From the NCBI GenBank assembly GCA_963680875.1, contig OY804590.1, positions 23,994,640-24,058,639 of the forward strand: a DNA stretch of 64,000 bases, in the 5' to 3' direction. Below, one piece after another: positions 1 to 10,450 of the stretch. Position 1 is the first letter of the stretch. The number at the start of each line of letters is the position of its first letter. The notes below the pieces were generated by a model. It was given only the letters and a program-made list of their open reading frames with translations. It did not search any database and was not told where the DNA came from. Made by a program: the position numbers and the translations under genes. The DNA is from Bathymodiolus brooksi (lineage: Eukaryota; Mollusca; Bivalvia; Mytilida; Modiolidae).

Positions 1-140
1 ATATTTTGATTCCAGATCCATAGCACTAATGGATCAAATTCCTTGCACCGGAAACAACGCAACCGGAAACCAATACAGGGTTACTGGTGGAATTCGATTC
101 CGTAAGGATATGCAGTAATCTGGTACTCCTGGCAATATAC

Positions 141-250
141 AAAATAAAGGTCAAAATTTCAAAATTTTCCAAATTGCAAAAATGTCATAAAATTTAAAAA
201 TTTTCAGAAAATTTTAAAATTTTCAGAAAATTTCAAAATTATAAAAAAAA
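141..250. repeat. Short A/T-rich repeats (AAATTTTCAGAAAATTTT type)
   Basis: Several close copies of AAAATTTTCARAAAATTT follow one another. This is low-complexity sequence with no gene. Positions 1-140 hold nothing I recognise. Confidence 0.6.
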
Positions 251-264
251 ATTATGTGATACAA

Positions 265-405
265 AATTATGTGATTCAGTTTGTCAGTGATTTGCGACAG
301 GTCTGTCGTTTTCTCCAGGTACTCCAGTTTTTTCCTCTACAAATAAAACTGACCGCCACATATTTAACTGAAATATTGTTAAAAGTGGCATTAAACACCA
401 TAACA
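265..405 (+). repeat. SINE family B, 5'-truncated copy
   Basis: It carries the family's GTCAGTGATTTGCGACAGG, GTTTTCTCCAGGTACTCCAG, AAAACTGACCGCCAC and the closing AGTGGCATTAAACACCATAA. The tRNA-like head is missing. A short ORF over it is incidental. Confidence 0.75.
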
Positions 406-565
406 CTAACCTTAACCTTACAAAAATGTATTTATATATATACACCTATTGTAATTATCATACAAAAATGATAATGACTGCAGGATAAATACTATTTTTT
501 TATTTTAACAAAGTTCTGTCTTTAAGTAAATTATGACAATATCAACATTGAACGTGCAACTTAAA

Positions 566-1560
566 GGCTGTCAGAATTGATTTTTTGGGTTTATATTAAT
601 AGTTGCCAATATTCGATGTTTTATACTAATAAAATGTTCTGAACAAAAAGCCAGATTTAAACAAATATGTTGTAATGCCGTAATTAGTGAAAAGAATTCG
701 AATGTCTGTCGGTGGAATCGTCATTAACCCACCTAATTATAAGTCGACTGCTTTTCCGAGGTTTACCGAACACTGATAACTGCTATTAATAACCAAAGAA
801 GCATGATGCATGTAAATTCGTTAGAATTAATATAATGGTATTTAGTAAGAATGACGTTTAAAATCGGAAATACGTGATGAAATCAATAAAAACAAACACA
901 AACTCTGTAAAGGGTCCCGATCGATAAACTAAATGGAAAATTGTAAACAAATTGTATTGCATATTATTGACAACACTAGAGTTGTCTTGATTAAATTATT
1001 TTAGAAAAAAACCCAGACATTAAGTTCATTATTTTAGTCTCTAATTTAAAAGAAATATCACCTAGCGTTTTCCTCTGAAAAAAAGAATATATAAAAAACT
1101 ACAATGCAATTCTACTGTCAAAACACGATTCGGCCGAAAAAATATACTAAATTATGGTTACGTGTTGAAAAATGGAGTAGGTCGGTATAACATCTTTTTT
1201 TAATTTTTACACAAAGCTTGCAGAATCCTCCTTTTTGTGTCGTTTTCGTATAGAATCCGTCAATGTTTTTATTCTTCCACGATTCGACTTGTGCCCTGTG
1301 CACATTTCCTTCATCAACAAACAATTTCGCACATGCGCAAACGCTTTCCAGAATGAGTTCACTGTCATGTCGTATGAATATTGCTCGGGTAAACATTGAA
1401 TGATTTACTGGATGCAAGAGAATCAAACAGCGACGTATTTCCTTCGTTCTAGGCTATTTACGTATGATATTATGAACAATTTCAACTGCAATTAGTATAA
1501 AACATCGAATATTGGCAAATTTTAATATATATATATAAAAAAAATCAATTCTGACAGCCT
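566..1560. mobile_element. 1.0-kb inverted-repeat DNA element
   Basis: AGGCTGTCAGAATTGATTTT at 566 is repeated as its reverse complement ending at 1560. The homology continues inward through GCCAATATTCGATGTTTTAT, giving arms of about 70 bp. No clear TSD is visible. The interior carries a minus-strand ORF (1118-1426, 102 residues) that I do not recognise; it is not convincingly coding. Confidence 0.7.
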
Positions 1561-2410
1561 GTATGCCTTTAAATTAGTTACGAAGAATATTGATGTGTTT
1601 GCCCCCTTCCCCCCATTTGTTGGCAACAATTTAACTTAATTACAGTTTCCGTTCATGGTACTGACAATTTCACACACATGATTTGCTGGACCTTCAGGAG
1701 ATGTTTGTTGGCTTCTCTGTGTTACTACATTGTAAGTCCATCTGATTATTGCATCAATTTAGAATTTTTAAACTATCTTTAAATGAATAATACACAGATC
1801 AAGTTTGTTCTTGCAGTTTACTTTCAAAAGACAACATTTTAATAGCTAACATCTCTGATGAGTGACAACAGGCTCCCTGGAACCTATGTTTTTTTCACTC
1901 TATAAAGGGGTTGTATTAAAAGCATGTAAAAACGCATATTCTTTTTTTATTTAAGGTGGAAATGTTGAAATTGTCTATTAAATTTTGCTTGATACACGTA
2001 GAGTGACTAACTTGGTATTTTTTTCAGAGTTAACACAAAGAGAAAAAAAAATGGATGATTTAAACTCAAAGAAGATTTAAATACCACAGAAGTATCAGCA
2101 TAAAGTTTAAAGGAACAGGAATATTTGACTTAAAAAGAACCCAGATATATACTCGTACATTTGCATCATCAGAAGTAATCGATAAAATAGAATTTTGGAG
2201 CTGTTTGTATTGTGTAGAGTCTGTGTGTATTACATGTGGTAGTGAACAGGACACATTATACAAGATTATTTATACAAAAATGTACATATGATGTAAAACA
2301 ATGTGTTTGATTCCTCATAGTCTACTTGCGATTTTTTATGCATAAATCCAAAGAATACAATGGTATGGATATTTTGGATTCAATATTCAGTGATCAAAGA
2401 CAGAAAGCTG
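1561..2410. other. Non-coding stretch, nothing recognised
   Basis: A/T-rich sequence without a supported gene, RNA or repeat. Short ORFs here show no family motifs. Confidence 0.5.
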
Positions 2411-2657
2411 TAGTTGGATTACCTAACAACTCACACAAGCCTATCACCAAAACGGCGTGGGTTCACCCCCGGCTTTATAAATTACAAAAAGGTGCACTCG
2501 ACTCGCAGCCACAAGTGATAACGTTTACCAGTTGCTTGCCCATGGTCGGTGGTTCTCTCCGGGTACTCCGGCTGCTTCCACCACTAAAATGGTCGCCATG
2601 ATATAGTTGAAATATTGCTGAAAGTGGCGTTAAACACCAAAAATCAATCAATCATTA
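2411..2657 (+). repeat. SINE family A, copy 1 (head truncated)
   Basis: The copy contains the tRNA-like B box GGTTCACCCCC, the conserved GTTGCTTGCCCATGGTCGGT, TTCTCTCCGGGTACTCCGGC, the closing GTGGCGTTAAACACC and a tail of ATCA units. The A-box half is missing relative to the copies at 3306 and 61914. Confidence 0.8.
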
Positions 2658-3305
2658 GTTCACCTTCGTTTTTTAATGGGGTTCGTGTTACTCGATCTTT
2701 AGTTTTCTGTGTAATGTTTTGTCCTTTTGTACTTTTTCTTTTGGCCATTGTGTTGTCTGTTCTTCGATAAACAGATTCTGATTACCCCTTTGGTATCTTC
2801 AAACTATTCTTATATTATTTTGAAAGTAATCGGGTCAAACCAAAGACTATAAAATTGGTATTTCTTGCTTCTCCGCTAAGCACGCATCATTAAGGAGAAA
2901 AGCAAAGAATCAGGGGCGGATCCAGGATTTGGGATTAGGGGGGGCGTGAGTAGGAGAGGGATCTGGGGACCGCTTAAGGTCCCCAGCGGGTCCAGGGTAG
3001 AGCCGTAGTAGGGGGTCCAGGGGGGGGAGAAACCCCCCCCCCCCTAAGCTCTAGGGGGTTTGAGGAATTACAGACATTTATTTGAACGACAATTTTGAAA
3101 CAACCACACCATTTTTATCAGACCCAAAAAACTTTACTTTGAGTCTTAATTTTGTCGGATAATTGTTAACATTTGTCAGATTATAAGAACCTGAAGTAAA
3201 ACATTTTTTTGGAACAACCGTGATGCGAATTGTTCAACTCATGACTGATCGATCACGATATTTTAACCCTTCAAAGAACTATTGGTTTAGTTTTAACGCA
3301 TTCCT

Positions 3306-3576
3306 GGTGTCCGGATGGCTCAATGAGTTAGATCGTTGGATCTAACAGTTCATACAAGCCTATCACCAATACGGCGTGGGTTCGCGCCCAGCTTTGTAAA
3401 TTACAAAAAGGGTGCACTCGACTCGCAGTTGCAAGTGATAAAGTTTACCAGTTGCTTGCCCAGGGTCGGTGGTTCTCTCCGGTACTCCGACTTCCTCCAT
3501 CACTAAAACTGGTCGCCACGATATAGCTGAAATACTGCTGAAAGTGGCGTTAAAACACAAAAAATCAATCAATCAT
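3306..3576 (+). repeat. SINE family A, full copy with 12-bp TSD
   Basis: The copy starts with an A-box-like GGCTCAATGAGTTAG, then a B-box-like GGGTTCGCGCCC, the shared core (GTCGGTGGTTCTCTCC) and an ATCAATCAATC tail. Flanks TAACGCATTCCT (3294-3305) and TAATGCATTCCT (3577-3588) are a target duplication with one mismatch. It is a tRNA-derived retroposon made by RNA polymerase III in its family. Confidence 0.88.
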
Positions 3577-3644
3577 TAATGCATTCCTCATTGCACTAAT
3601 TGGTCTGTATTTTCGGTGCTTGTCCTATCGGGTGGTTCTAGTTA

Positions 3645-3933
3645 ATACTGCCCGTCCGGATGGAGCTTTTCTTTTCGTCGTTTGATTCATTCATTGAAAA
3701 CATATGATTCGACCGTTCTTGTTTATAGACAAACAAAATCAGAAATTGTCAATACATGAACTTGTTGTTGATTTCTGATTATCTAACGTAACTAAATTAG
3801 ATGATCAGAATCGTTTCATGCAGCATTAATGTTAACATATTCGTCTTTATTTGTCTATAAACAAGAACGAATCATACGTTTTCAATGAATGAACCAACGG
3901 CGAAACGAAAAGCTTCATCCGGACGGACAGTAT
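3645..3933. mobile_element. 289-bp inverted-repeat MITE (ATACTGYCCGTCCGGATG ends)
   Basis: The left arm 3645-3737 and the right arm 3844-3933 are inverted copies, sharing CCGTCCGGATGRAGCTTTTC and TTCTTGTTTATAGACAAA. The ends can be read as flanked by TA, which would suit a Tc1/mariner-like origin, but this is weak. It is nested within the 2911-4199 element. Confidence 0.75.
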
Positions 3934-4014
3934 ACTGATCATTTATCAATGGGTAGAGCTTTTTTAGAATGATATCCCAAATGTACTCCTAATATCATTA
4001 CTATTCATTTAAAG

Positions 4015-4115
4015 TTATAGTCGAATTTAAAAGCTCGTTAGAGCTTGTGTTATGCTTGTTGTACATGCTTCGACTTTAAATAAAACTTATTTATTATTTA
4101 TATTATTTATTGAAC
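4015..4115 (+). repeat. Possible LINE 3' end (AAATAAA then TTTAT repeats)
   Basis: A small hairpin AAGCTCGTTAGAGCTT is followed by ACTTTAAATAAAACTTATTT and further TTAT repeats, which resembles non-LTR 3' tails of invertebrates. There is no coding remnant. Low certainty. Confidence 0.3.
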
Positions 4116-4296
4116 TGCTTAATTAACGTTGTATAACATATGCTTTGCGAATTTTAGGGGGGCGCACGCCCCGCACGCCCCCCTCTAAATCCGCCACTGA
4201 GAATGGGCGACTCGGAATCAGAATAATGTGTCCGAGTGGAGCGACATGTCTACCCGTGAACTGTTGTTTCAGTGAGATAGCACTATAAAAATCAAA

Positions 4297-4433
4297 CTCG
4301 GCGTGGTGGTCTAGTACAAAGCGGACTTCGTCATCATCTCATTGAAAATGAACTTGTTCTCGCCATGATATAGCTGACAAATTGCTGAATTGTCGTTAAA
4401 CAACAATCACTCACTCACTCACTCACTCACTCC
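4297..4433 (+). repeat. SINE-like copy with an (ACTC)n tail
   Basis: GGCGTGGTGGTCTAGTACAA resembles a tRNA A-box region. The copy ends CGCCATGATATAGCTGACAA ... GTCGTTAAACAACAATC, followed by seven ACTC units. The 3' domain matches the other SINEs here although the head differs. Confidence 0.6.
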
Positions 4434-4596
4434 ATTTTATGTCACATTGTCCTATCTTTATAAACACCTTGCAACCGTCCCCTTTGTCGGTTTCTTGTTT
4501 AATCTTTATCATGTTAATACATGGGTTTTTTTCGTGATGGAATGCAATACCAAATGAATTATGGACATATAATTTTATCATAGATTTGGTTTGGTT

Positions 4597-4843
4597 TTAT
4601 GGTATTTAACGCCATAACCAACAATATTTCAGTTATATCGTGGCGGTCAGTTTTATTGGTGGAGGAAACCGGAGAAAACCACCGACCTGTCTCAAGTCAC
4701 TGACAAACTTTATCACATAATGTTGTACACCGCGCCCTGGTCGAGATTCGAACTCACAACATCAGTGTGATAGGATAGCAATTATTGATTGCATACATGT
4801 AGGTAGTTGTAAATCCAACTACCATACGATCACGGCCACAACG
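4597..4843 (-). repeat. SINE family B, nearly full copy
   Basis: Read on the minus strand it begins GGCCGTGATCGTATGGTAGT, has a B box GAGTTCGAATC and the core GTTTTCTCCGGTTTCCTCCA, and ends with the CCACGATATAACTGAAATAT and GTTATGGCGTTAAATACC block. Confidence 0.82.
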
Positions 4844-5287
4844 GCTCCTTATGATGGTCATACAAATTTAATGTGATGTTATTATTATAAAGAACTGACA
4901 AAGAACCTCAACTCTATGTTTGAGATCATTGTTATTACTTTCCAAGAAGAATTTGAAGATACCAAAGAGGCAATCAGAATCAGTAAATCGAAGGACAAAC
5001 AACACAATGGCCAAAAGAAAAGGGACAAAAGGACAAACAACGATCTACAAAACATTTACATAAAACTAAAGATCGAGGAACACGAACCCCAAGTGTTTTA
5101 CGTTTATTTGATTCTTCAGCAAGTGTTCGGTTTATTTCGACAGGGACACCTTGGCATCCAGTAACTCCTCCCATTGAATCAATAGCACTTTTCATTTCAC
5201 TTGCTGTCCTTACGTATCATTTCCAGCAGTGACATGCTGTCTGGTCTCTTTGTCTTAAATGGGAAGTCTTTGTGTCATAGTAAGACT

Positions 5288-5369
5288 TCATCCGGAACTC
5301 CTCGCGCCTTTCCCCAAGTGAAAAAACAAGTTTTTTCACTTGGGGAAAGTCGCGATGAGTTCCGGATGA
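5288..5369. mobile_element. 82-bp hairpin element with 8-bp TSD GTAAGACT
   Basis: Arms 5288-5327 and 5330-5369 are inverted copies with only three mismatches and a 2-base centre. GTAAGACT stands immediately outside both ends (5280-5287 and 5370-5377). It is almost entirely a hairpin, starting TCATCCGGAACTC. ORFs reading across it are incidental. Confidence 0.85.
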
Positions 5370-5782
5370 GTAAGACTTTCCTTCTTGTGACTCACTGAAG
5401 TCATACCTTTTAATAGAAGCATCTGCAATAAGAACAATTCTAAATTGAACATGCAATTAAGAAAAAGAACTGGTTCCATCCACAAAAAAAAGTATTAACA
5501 GACTTGACCTAAATAGTAGAAAATTTGTAAATCCTTGTTTCTTTAATTTTGAAGTGATCTTTTTGCATGAATTCCAATAAATTTAGTAACCAAAATATTG
5601 ATGGAATAAGTTTATCATGTCTGAGTGGCTGCCTTGTCTATCAGTATTATTTTTACATGTATTATATAGGTTATTTGGTTTCTTTAACCGTTTGAACTAT
5701 TTCTGTCAGATTAAAAAAACAAACATTTTGTATGTTGCCTACTTGAAATAACGTGAATTCTCCCATTTTATACTACAATTAG

Positions 5783-6000
5783 GGACCATCGTGGTCGTTA
5801 TCGTATGGTAGTTGGACATACAACTGCCTATGCAATCAGTGTCTATCACCACTAAAGTTTTGAGTTCGAATACCGTTCATGGTGATGTATACTCGATCCA
5901 ACATTATCTGATAAGGTTTTTCAGTGACTTGCGACAGGTCGATGATTTTCTCTGGGTATTCTGGTTTGCTCCATCAATAAGTGGTGCTAAACACCAAACC
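5783..6000 (+). repeat. SINE family B insertion with perfect 20-bp TSD
   Basis: The identical 20-mer CCATTTTATACTACAATTAG stands at 5763-5782 and 6001-6020 and brackets the copy exactly. It has the TCGTATGGTAGTTGG head and the B box GAGTTCGAATACC. It lacks the usual block between CCACCAATAA and GTGG near the 3' end, about 40 bases. Confidence 0.93.
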
Positions 6001-6049
6001 CCATTTTATACTACAATTAGTATATCAGTACAGACAAAGCCATATTTCA

Positions 6050-6480
6050 GGGGGTGCTACCGGAAGTCACGTGAACCGGAAGCGGCCCTTGACCGGAAAT
6101 GACGTCACGAAAGTGATCGCGTGCGCATGCGAGTAGTATTTATGTGGTTACAAAACCTCATTTGCGAGGTGCTACCGGAAGCATCGCGTGCGCATGCGCA
6201 ACCGGTACATTTTGCACTACTACTATTGTAGTAGTACCATGACCGATAGGGCTACCGGAAATGACGTTACCCCTTCGGGGTTCCCTTGGGTGTGCGTTTC
6301 CGCAACCGGAAGTTGCTCAATATCCGCCCTAGTGGGACCTTTTGACTGGAAGTGACGTTATGAAACGTCACCCGTAGTGACCGAAGGTCACCTGAAGAGG
6401 GTGGAAGGGGTGTGCGCATGCGTAACCGGAAGTTGGTGTTTCCCGCACTTTTTTCGGGTGTTTTGACCGGAAATGACTTT
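6050..6480 (+). promoter_or_regulatory. Cluster of ETS-, CRE- and NRF1-like motifs
   Basis: Repeated motifs are seen: ACCGGAAATGACGTCAC at 6092-6108, ACCGGAAATGACGTTAC at 6254-6270, ACTGGAAGTGACGTTATG near 6345, and further CCGGAAG at 6059, 6075, 6176, 6306 and 6426. TGCGCATGCG-type NRF1 motifs lie near 6122, 6189 and 6412. ETS, CRE and NRF1 sites are the classic trio of housekeeping promoters (known), but here they sit in the outer arm of a transposon-like inverted repeat and no gene follows. Whether they are active is unknown. Confidence 0.5.
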
Positions 6481-7080
6481 TTTTTTACTTTTTTCTTTTT
6501 TTTCAATTTTTTTTTCTTTCATTTTTTTTTATATCAGTCTGATTATTTCTGATCTTTTTTTTCATACAACATTTTCAACAAGTAATAACACAGAATTCTG
6601 TACAATGCTCGTCGATTCCACGGGATTTTCTAAGAGCCTGGTGACGTCTGTCATGCTATGTCCTGCATATCGATGAATGAGGTAAAAAATGCAATCTGCG
6701 TTCTATTATCGTTTTTCTAGTCCTGGTTATCTGCCCTTTTCCTGCCATTTTATTTTCATAATTACAATAATGGTTTTCATCTACGGTGTTTTCGGTTGAA
6801 ATACTTGTATTGTGACCTCTATATATTAATGAATTACTTATTAACCCTTACATGTCCAAAGAGCCTATTTTTGTTATATTTTCAGAGATCTTTTAACGTT
6901 TTATTCATTAATTGTTCGTTTTTGCTATGTTTTTTTCGTGAACTTTCTATCTATAACGACGTTTCTTGATTCCTTCCTCTAATTTTCGTGTTTATTCAAC
7001 ATTTTAATCACTATTTTGTTGACTATGTATGTGTTTCGTTTTGTTTGTGTTTGTAAAGTGTTTTGGGTGGAATTTCAACG

Positions 7081-7172
7081 CTATGGCTGCTGCTGCTCTG
7101 GGGTATATGGCTGCTGCTGCTGCTACTACTGAGTGTGTGAGAGGAAAATGCTGTTGCTGCTGGGTGAGAGAG
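7081..7172 (+). repeat. CTG-rich trinucleotide tract
   Basis: Interrupted CTG runs (GGCTGCTGCTGCT, CTGCTGCTGCTGCTACTACT, CTGTTGCTGCTGGG). Minus-strand frames give serine or alanine runs, which I regard as non-coding. Confidence 0.75.
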
Positions 7173-7314
7173 AGGACATTGGTGGTATTCTGACGTGAAG
7201 TAGAAACAGAAAAAACCAAGGAAAACATAAAACAAACGGAGAGATAAACGAACAAATAGCCATTAAAAAGTTCAATGAACACGAAAAACGTGGGTGTAAT
7301 TATGACTAACACAG

Positions 7315-8330
7315 AAATCTTCCATATTTTCCATATCATTTCACTATTCAACTTGCCTTTTTTCCATATTTTCCATATCTTTTCACTTTTCAACGTACTT
7401 TTCTTTCATATTTTCCATATCATTTCACATTTCATCCATATTTTCCCTATCATTTCACAATTTTCTTCTGTATTTTCCAAATCATTTCATTATTCAACTT
7501 ATCTTTCTTCCATATTTTCCATATCATTTCACATTTCAACTTGCCTTTCTTCCATGTTGTCCATATCTTATCACTATTCGGCTTACTTTTCTTCCATATT
7601 ATCCATATCGTATCACTATTCGACTTGCCTTTCTTCATATTATCCATATCATTTCACTTTTCAATTTACTTTTCTTCCATATTTTCCATATCATTTCACA
7701 TTTCAACTTACTTTTCTTCCATATTTTCCATATCATTTCACTATTCAACCTACTTTTCTTCCATATTATCCATATCATTTCACAATTTTCTTCTGTATTT
7801 TCCATATCATTTCACATTTCAACTTACTTTTCTTCCATATTTTTCATATCATTTCACAATTTTCTTCTGTATTTTCCAAGTCTTATCTGCTATTCAACTT
7901 GGGTTTCTTCATATATTTTTCATATCTTTTCACTATTCAACTTACCTTTCTTCCATATTTTCCCTATCTTTTCACTATTCAGCTTACTTTTCTTCTATAT
8001 TTTCCAAATCTTTTCACTATTCAACTTACTTTTCTTTCATATTTTCCATACAATTTCACAATTCAACCTACTTTTCTTCCGCATTTTCCATATCTTTTCA
8101 TCATTCAACTTACTTTTCTTCCATATTTTCCCTATCATTTCACAATTTTCTTCCATGTTGTCCATATCTTATCACTATTCGACTTACTTTTCTTCCATAT
8201 TTTCCATATCATTTCACAATTTTCTTCTGTATTTTCCAAATCTTTTCTCTATTCGACTTACTTATCTTCCATATTTTCCAAATCATTTCACTATTCAACT
8301 TATCTTTCTTCCATATTTTCCAATGTTTTC
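7315..8330 (+). repeat. Minisatellite B, array 1 (about 42-bp unit, ~24 copies)
   Basis: The unit is TCTTCCATATTTTCCATATC followed by ATTTCACTATTCAACTTACT and TT, with variation. Because 42 is 14 codons and the repeat lacks stops, long ORFs open over it on both strands (for example 7275-8585, 436 residues). I read these as repeat artefacts. Confidence 0.9.
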
Positions 8331-8649
8331 CAGTTATCAGAAACAAGCATTAACAGTTATGATATCTCCTTTATGCACAAACTGCCATGCTATAACTGTA
8401 AAATTGTTGAATGTGGCATTAAACACCATCAACCTAACCCTTTATTTACAAAGACATATACCTACCTACCTATCTATCTACATTTTTATCAGAATTATAG
8501 ATTTTATTCAATTTTTGCTAGTTATTTTCCTATCTTGATGAGTTTCAAATTTCCACAATCAAATTTATTTTACATAACAGCCTAACACTGTGTTCTATTT
8601 TTAGAGCAGTAAGAAAACTTACTTCCTGAACAGGGTTTTAGTATATTAC

Positions 8650-8929
8650 CACAGGTACCCGTAGACAGGACCCCCATATGGTACCCCATGTCGTGGTACC
8701 GCCCACCAATTTATATTCGTTTATTTTCTTATTTCTGATATATTTCGCTTGGAAAATATATGGGAATACTGACAAACAGGTTTTCTGACACGTCCGGGTC
8801 GACTGATCATATATCCCATATATTTTCCAAGCGAAATATATCAGAAATAAGAAAATAAACGAAAATAAATTGGTGGGCGGTACCACGACATGGGGTACCA
8901 TATGGGGGTCCTGTCTACGGTCACCTGTG
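8650..8929. mobile_element. 280-bp foldback element with 8-bp TSD TATATTAC and CACAGG ends
   Basis: Arms of about 116 bp (8650-8765 and 8814-8929) are inverted copies around a 48-bp centre. The ends read CACAGGTACCCGTAGACAGG and, on the other strand, CACAGGTGACCGTAGACAGG. TATATTAC is duplicated outside (8642-8649 and 8930-8937). The ORF reading through it is a palindrome artefact. The 15047-15986 element has the same CACAGG ends and TSD length. Confidence 0.88.
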
Positions 8930-9059
8930 TATATTACCTGCCAACGGCAAGTAAATCTCTGTATATAAGTGTAACAATCGATTTCCAAATAGCCATTTCT
9001 TGATACGTATTATATAGTATTTCTCTTTCTGCATAGGTATATGTCCAAATACAGAGTGA

Positions 9060-9690
9060 TGACCCCCTTTATCCTCCACATAAAGAGCTATGCCCCTACT
9101 ACAGTGTTATTCCTCCACATACAGGGTTATGTCCCCTACTGCAGTGTTATCCCAACATGAATAGTTGTGTCCCATACTGCAGTGCTAAACCTCCACATAA
9201 ACAGTTAATCCCCCTACTGTAGTATTATCCTTGAACATACAGAGTTATAACTTATTCCTTCACATAAAGAGTTATCTCCCCTACTGCAGTGTTAAACCTC
9301 CACACACAGGGTTATGTCCCCTATGGCAGTGTTATCCCACATAAATAGCTATGTCCCATACTGCAGTGTTAAACCTCCACATAAAGAGTTATTCCCCCTA
9401 CTGTAGTATTATCCTTGCACATGCAGAGTTGTAACTTATTCCTCCACATAAAGAGTTATGTCCCCTACTGCAGTGTTAAACCTCCACACACAGGGTTATG
9501 TCCCCTACGGCAGTGTTATCCCCACATAAATAGCTATGTCCCCTACTGCAGTGTTAAACCTCCACATAAAGAGTTATTCCCCCTACTTTAATATTATCCT
9601 TGCACATACAGAGATGTAACTTATTCCCCACATAAAGAGTTATGTCCCCTATTACAGAGTTATTCCTTCAGATACAGAGTTATTCCCCCT
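9060..9690 (+). repeat. Minisatellite A, array 1 (37-40-bp unit, ~185-bp higher-order unit)
   Basis: The base unit is CCTCCACATAAAGAGTTATG plus TCCCCTACTGCAGTGTTAAA. Blocks of about five variant units recur with starts near 9190, 9374 and 9559, a higher-order period of 184-185 bp. Confidence 0.88.
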
Positions 9691-9764
9691 CACTGTAGGG
9701 CATAATGTAAACTTAAATAAATTACATGCAGTATTAATTGTTTTGTAAAAAAATAATACTTTCC

Positions 9765-10236
9765 TTCCATATTTTCCATATTTTTCATATCTTTTCACAG
9801 TTTTCTTCTGTATTTTCCAAATCTTTTCACTTTTCAACTTACTTTTCTTCCATATTTTTCGTATCTTTTCACTTTTCAACTGACTTTTCTTCCATATTTT
9901 CCATATCATTTCACAATTCAACTTGGGTTTCTTCTTCTTTATTTTCCATATCATTTCACTATTCAAGTTGGCTTTCTTCCATATTTTCCATATCTTTTCA
10001 CTATTCAACTTGGCTTTCTCCCATATTTTCCAAATCATTTCACTATTCAACTGACTTTTCTTCCATATTTTCCATATCATTTCACTATTCAACCTACTTT
10101 TCTTCCATATTTTTCATATCTTTTCACAATTTTCTTCTGTATTTTCCAAATCTTTTCACTTTTCAACTTACTTTTCTTCCATATTTTCCATATCATTTCA
10201 CTATTCAACTTATCTTTCTTCCATATTTTCCATATA
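9765..10236 (+). repeat. Minisatellite B, array 2
   Basis: Same 42-bp unit and same orientation as the array at 7315-8330, about eleven copies. The overlapping long ORFs on both strands are repeat artefacts. Confidence 0.9.
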
Positions 10237-10244
10237 TAGAATAC

Positions 10245-10450
10245 TATTAAAGTAGGGGGAATAACTCTTTATGTGGAGGTTTAACACTGCAGTAGGGGAC
10301 ATAACAATTTTGTGGGGATAACACTGCCGTAGGAGACATAACCCTGTGTGTGGAGGTTTAACACTGCTGTAGGGTACATAACGCTTTATGTGGAGGAATA
10401 AGTTACAACTCTGTATGTGCAAGGATAATACTACAGTAGGGGCAGTAGCA
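10245..10450 (-). repeat. Minisatellite A, array 2, inverted
   Basis: Reverse-complement copies of the 9060-9690 unit (AGTAGGGGACATAAC and TGTGGAGGTTTAACACTGCA). It ends where the right arm of the long inverted repeat begins. Confidence 0.85.

Larger units (their letters stand above)
2911..4199. mobile_element. 1.29-kb hAT-like element, CAGGGGCGGATCC / ATCCGCCACTG ends, 5-bp TSD AGAAT
   Basis: The left end CAGGGGCGGATCCAG and the right end AAATCCGCCACTG are inverted copies. AGAAT lies directly outside both (2906-2910 and 4200-4204). The CAGTGGCGGATC-type end is a widespread hAT terminus in animals, and 5-bp TSDs fit the hAT5 group (family knowledge). There is no transposase, so the element is non-autonomous. 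It has been invaded by a SINE (3306-3576) and a small inverted-repeat element (3645-3933). Near the left end are runs of G and C around 3018-3045. Confidence 0.75.

Noticed and set aside
1118..1426. 102-residue minus-strand ORF as a gene
   Set aside because: No recognised motif, and it lies wholly inside an inverted-repeat element. It could be a transposon remnant but nothing supports a function.
5217..5456. Overlapping ORFs of 65 and 79 residues on opposite strands
   Set aside because: Both cross the 82-bp hairpin element and mirror each other there.
7275..8585. A 436-residue ORF on the plus strand
   Set aside because: It reads through a 42-bp minisatellite, whose length is a multiple of three and lacks stops. 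Other frames and the other strand are open too, and the translation is a low-complexity 14-residue repeat.
8638..8988. 116-residue minus-strand ORF
   Set aside because: It covers both arms of the 280-bp foldback element and its ends mirror each other.
9060..9690. CRISPR-like array of 37-40-bp repeats
   Set aside because: Repeats are contiguous and variable with no unique spacers, and the genome is animal. It is a minisatellite.
9652..10250. Long ORFs on both strands (170 and 146 residues)
   Set aside because: Same minisatellite effect as at 7315-8330.
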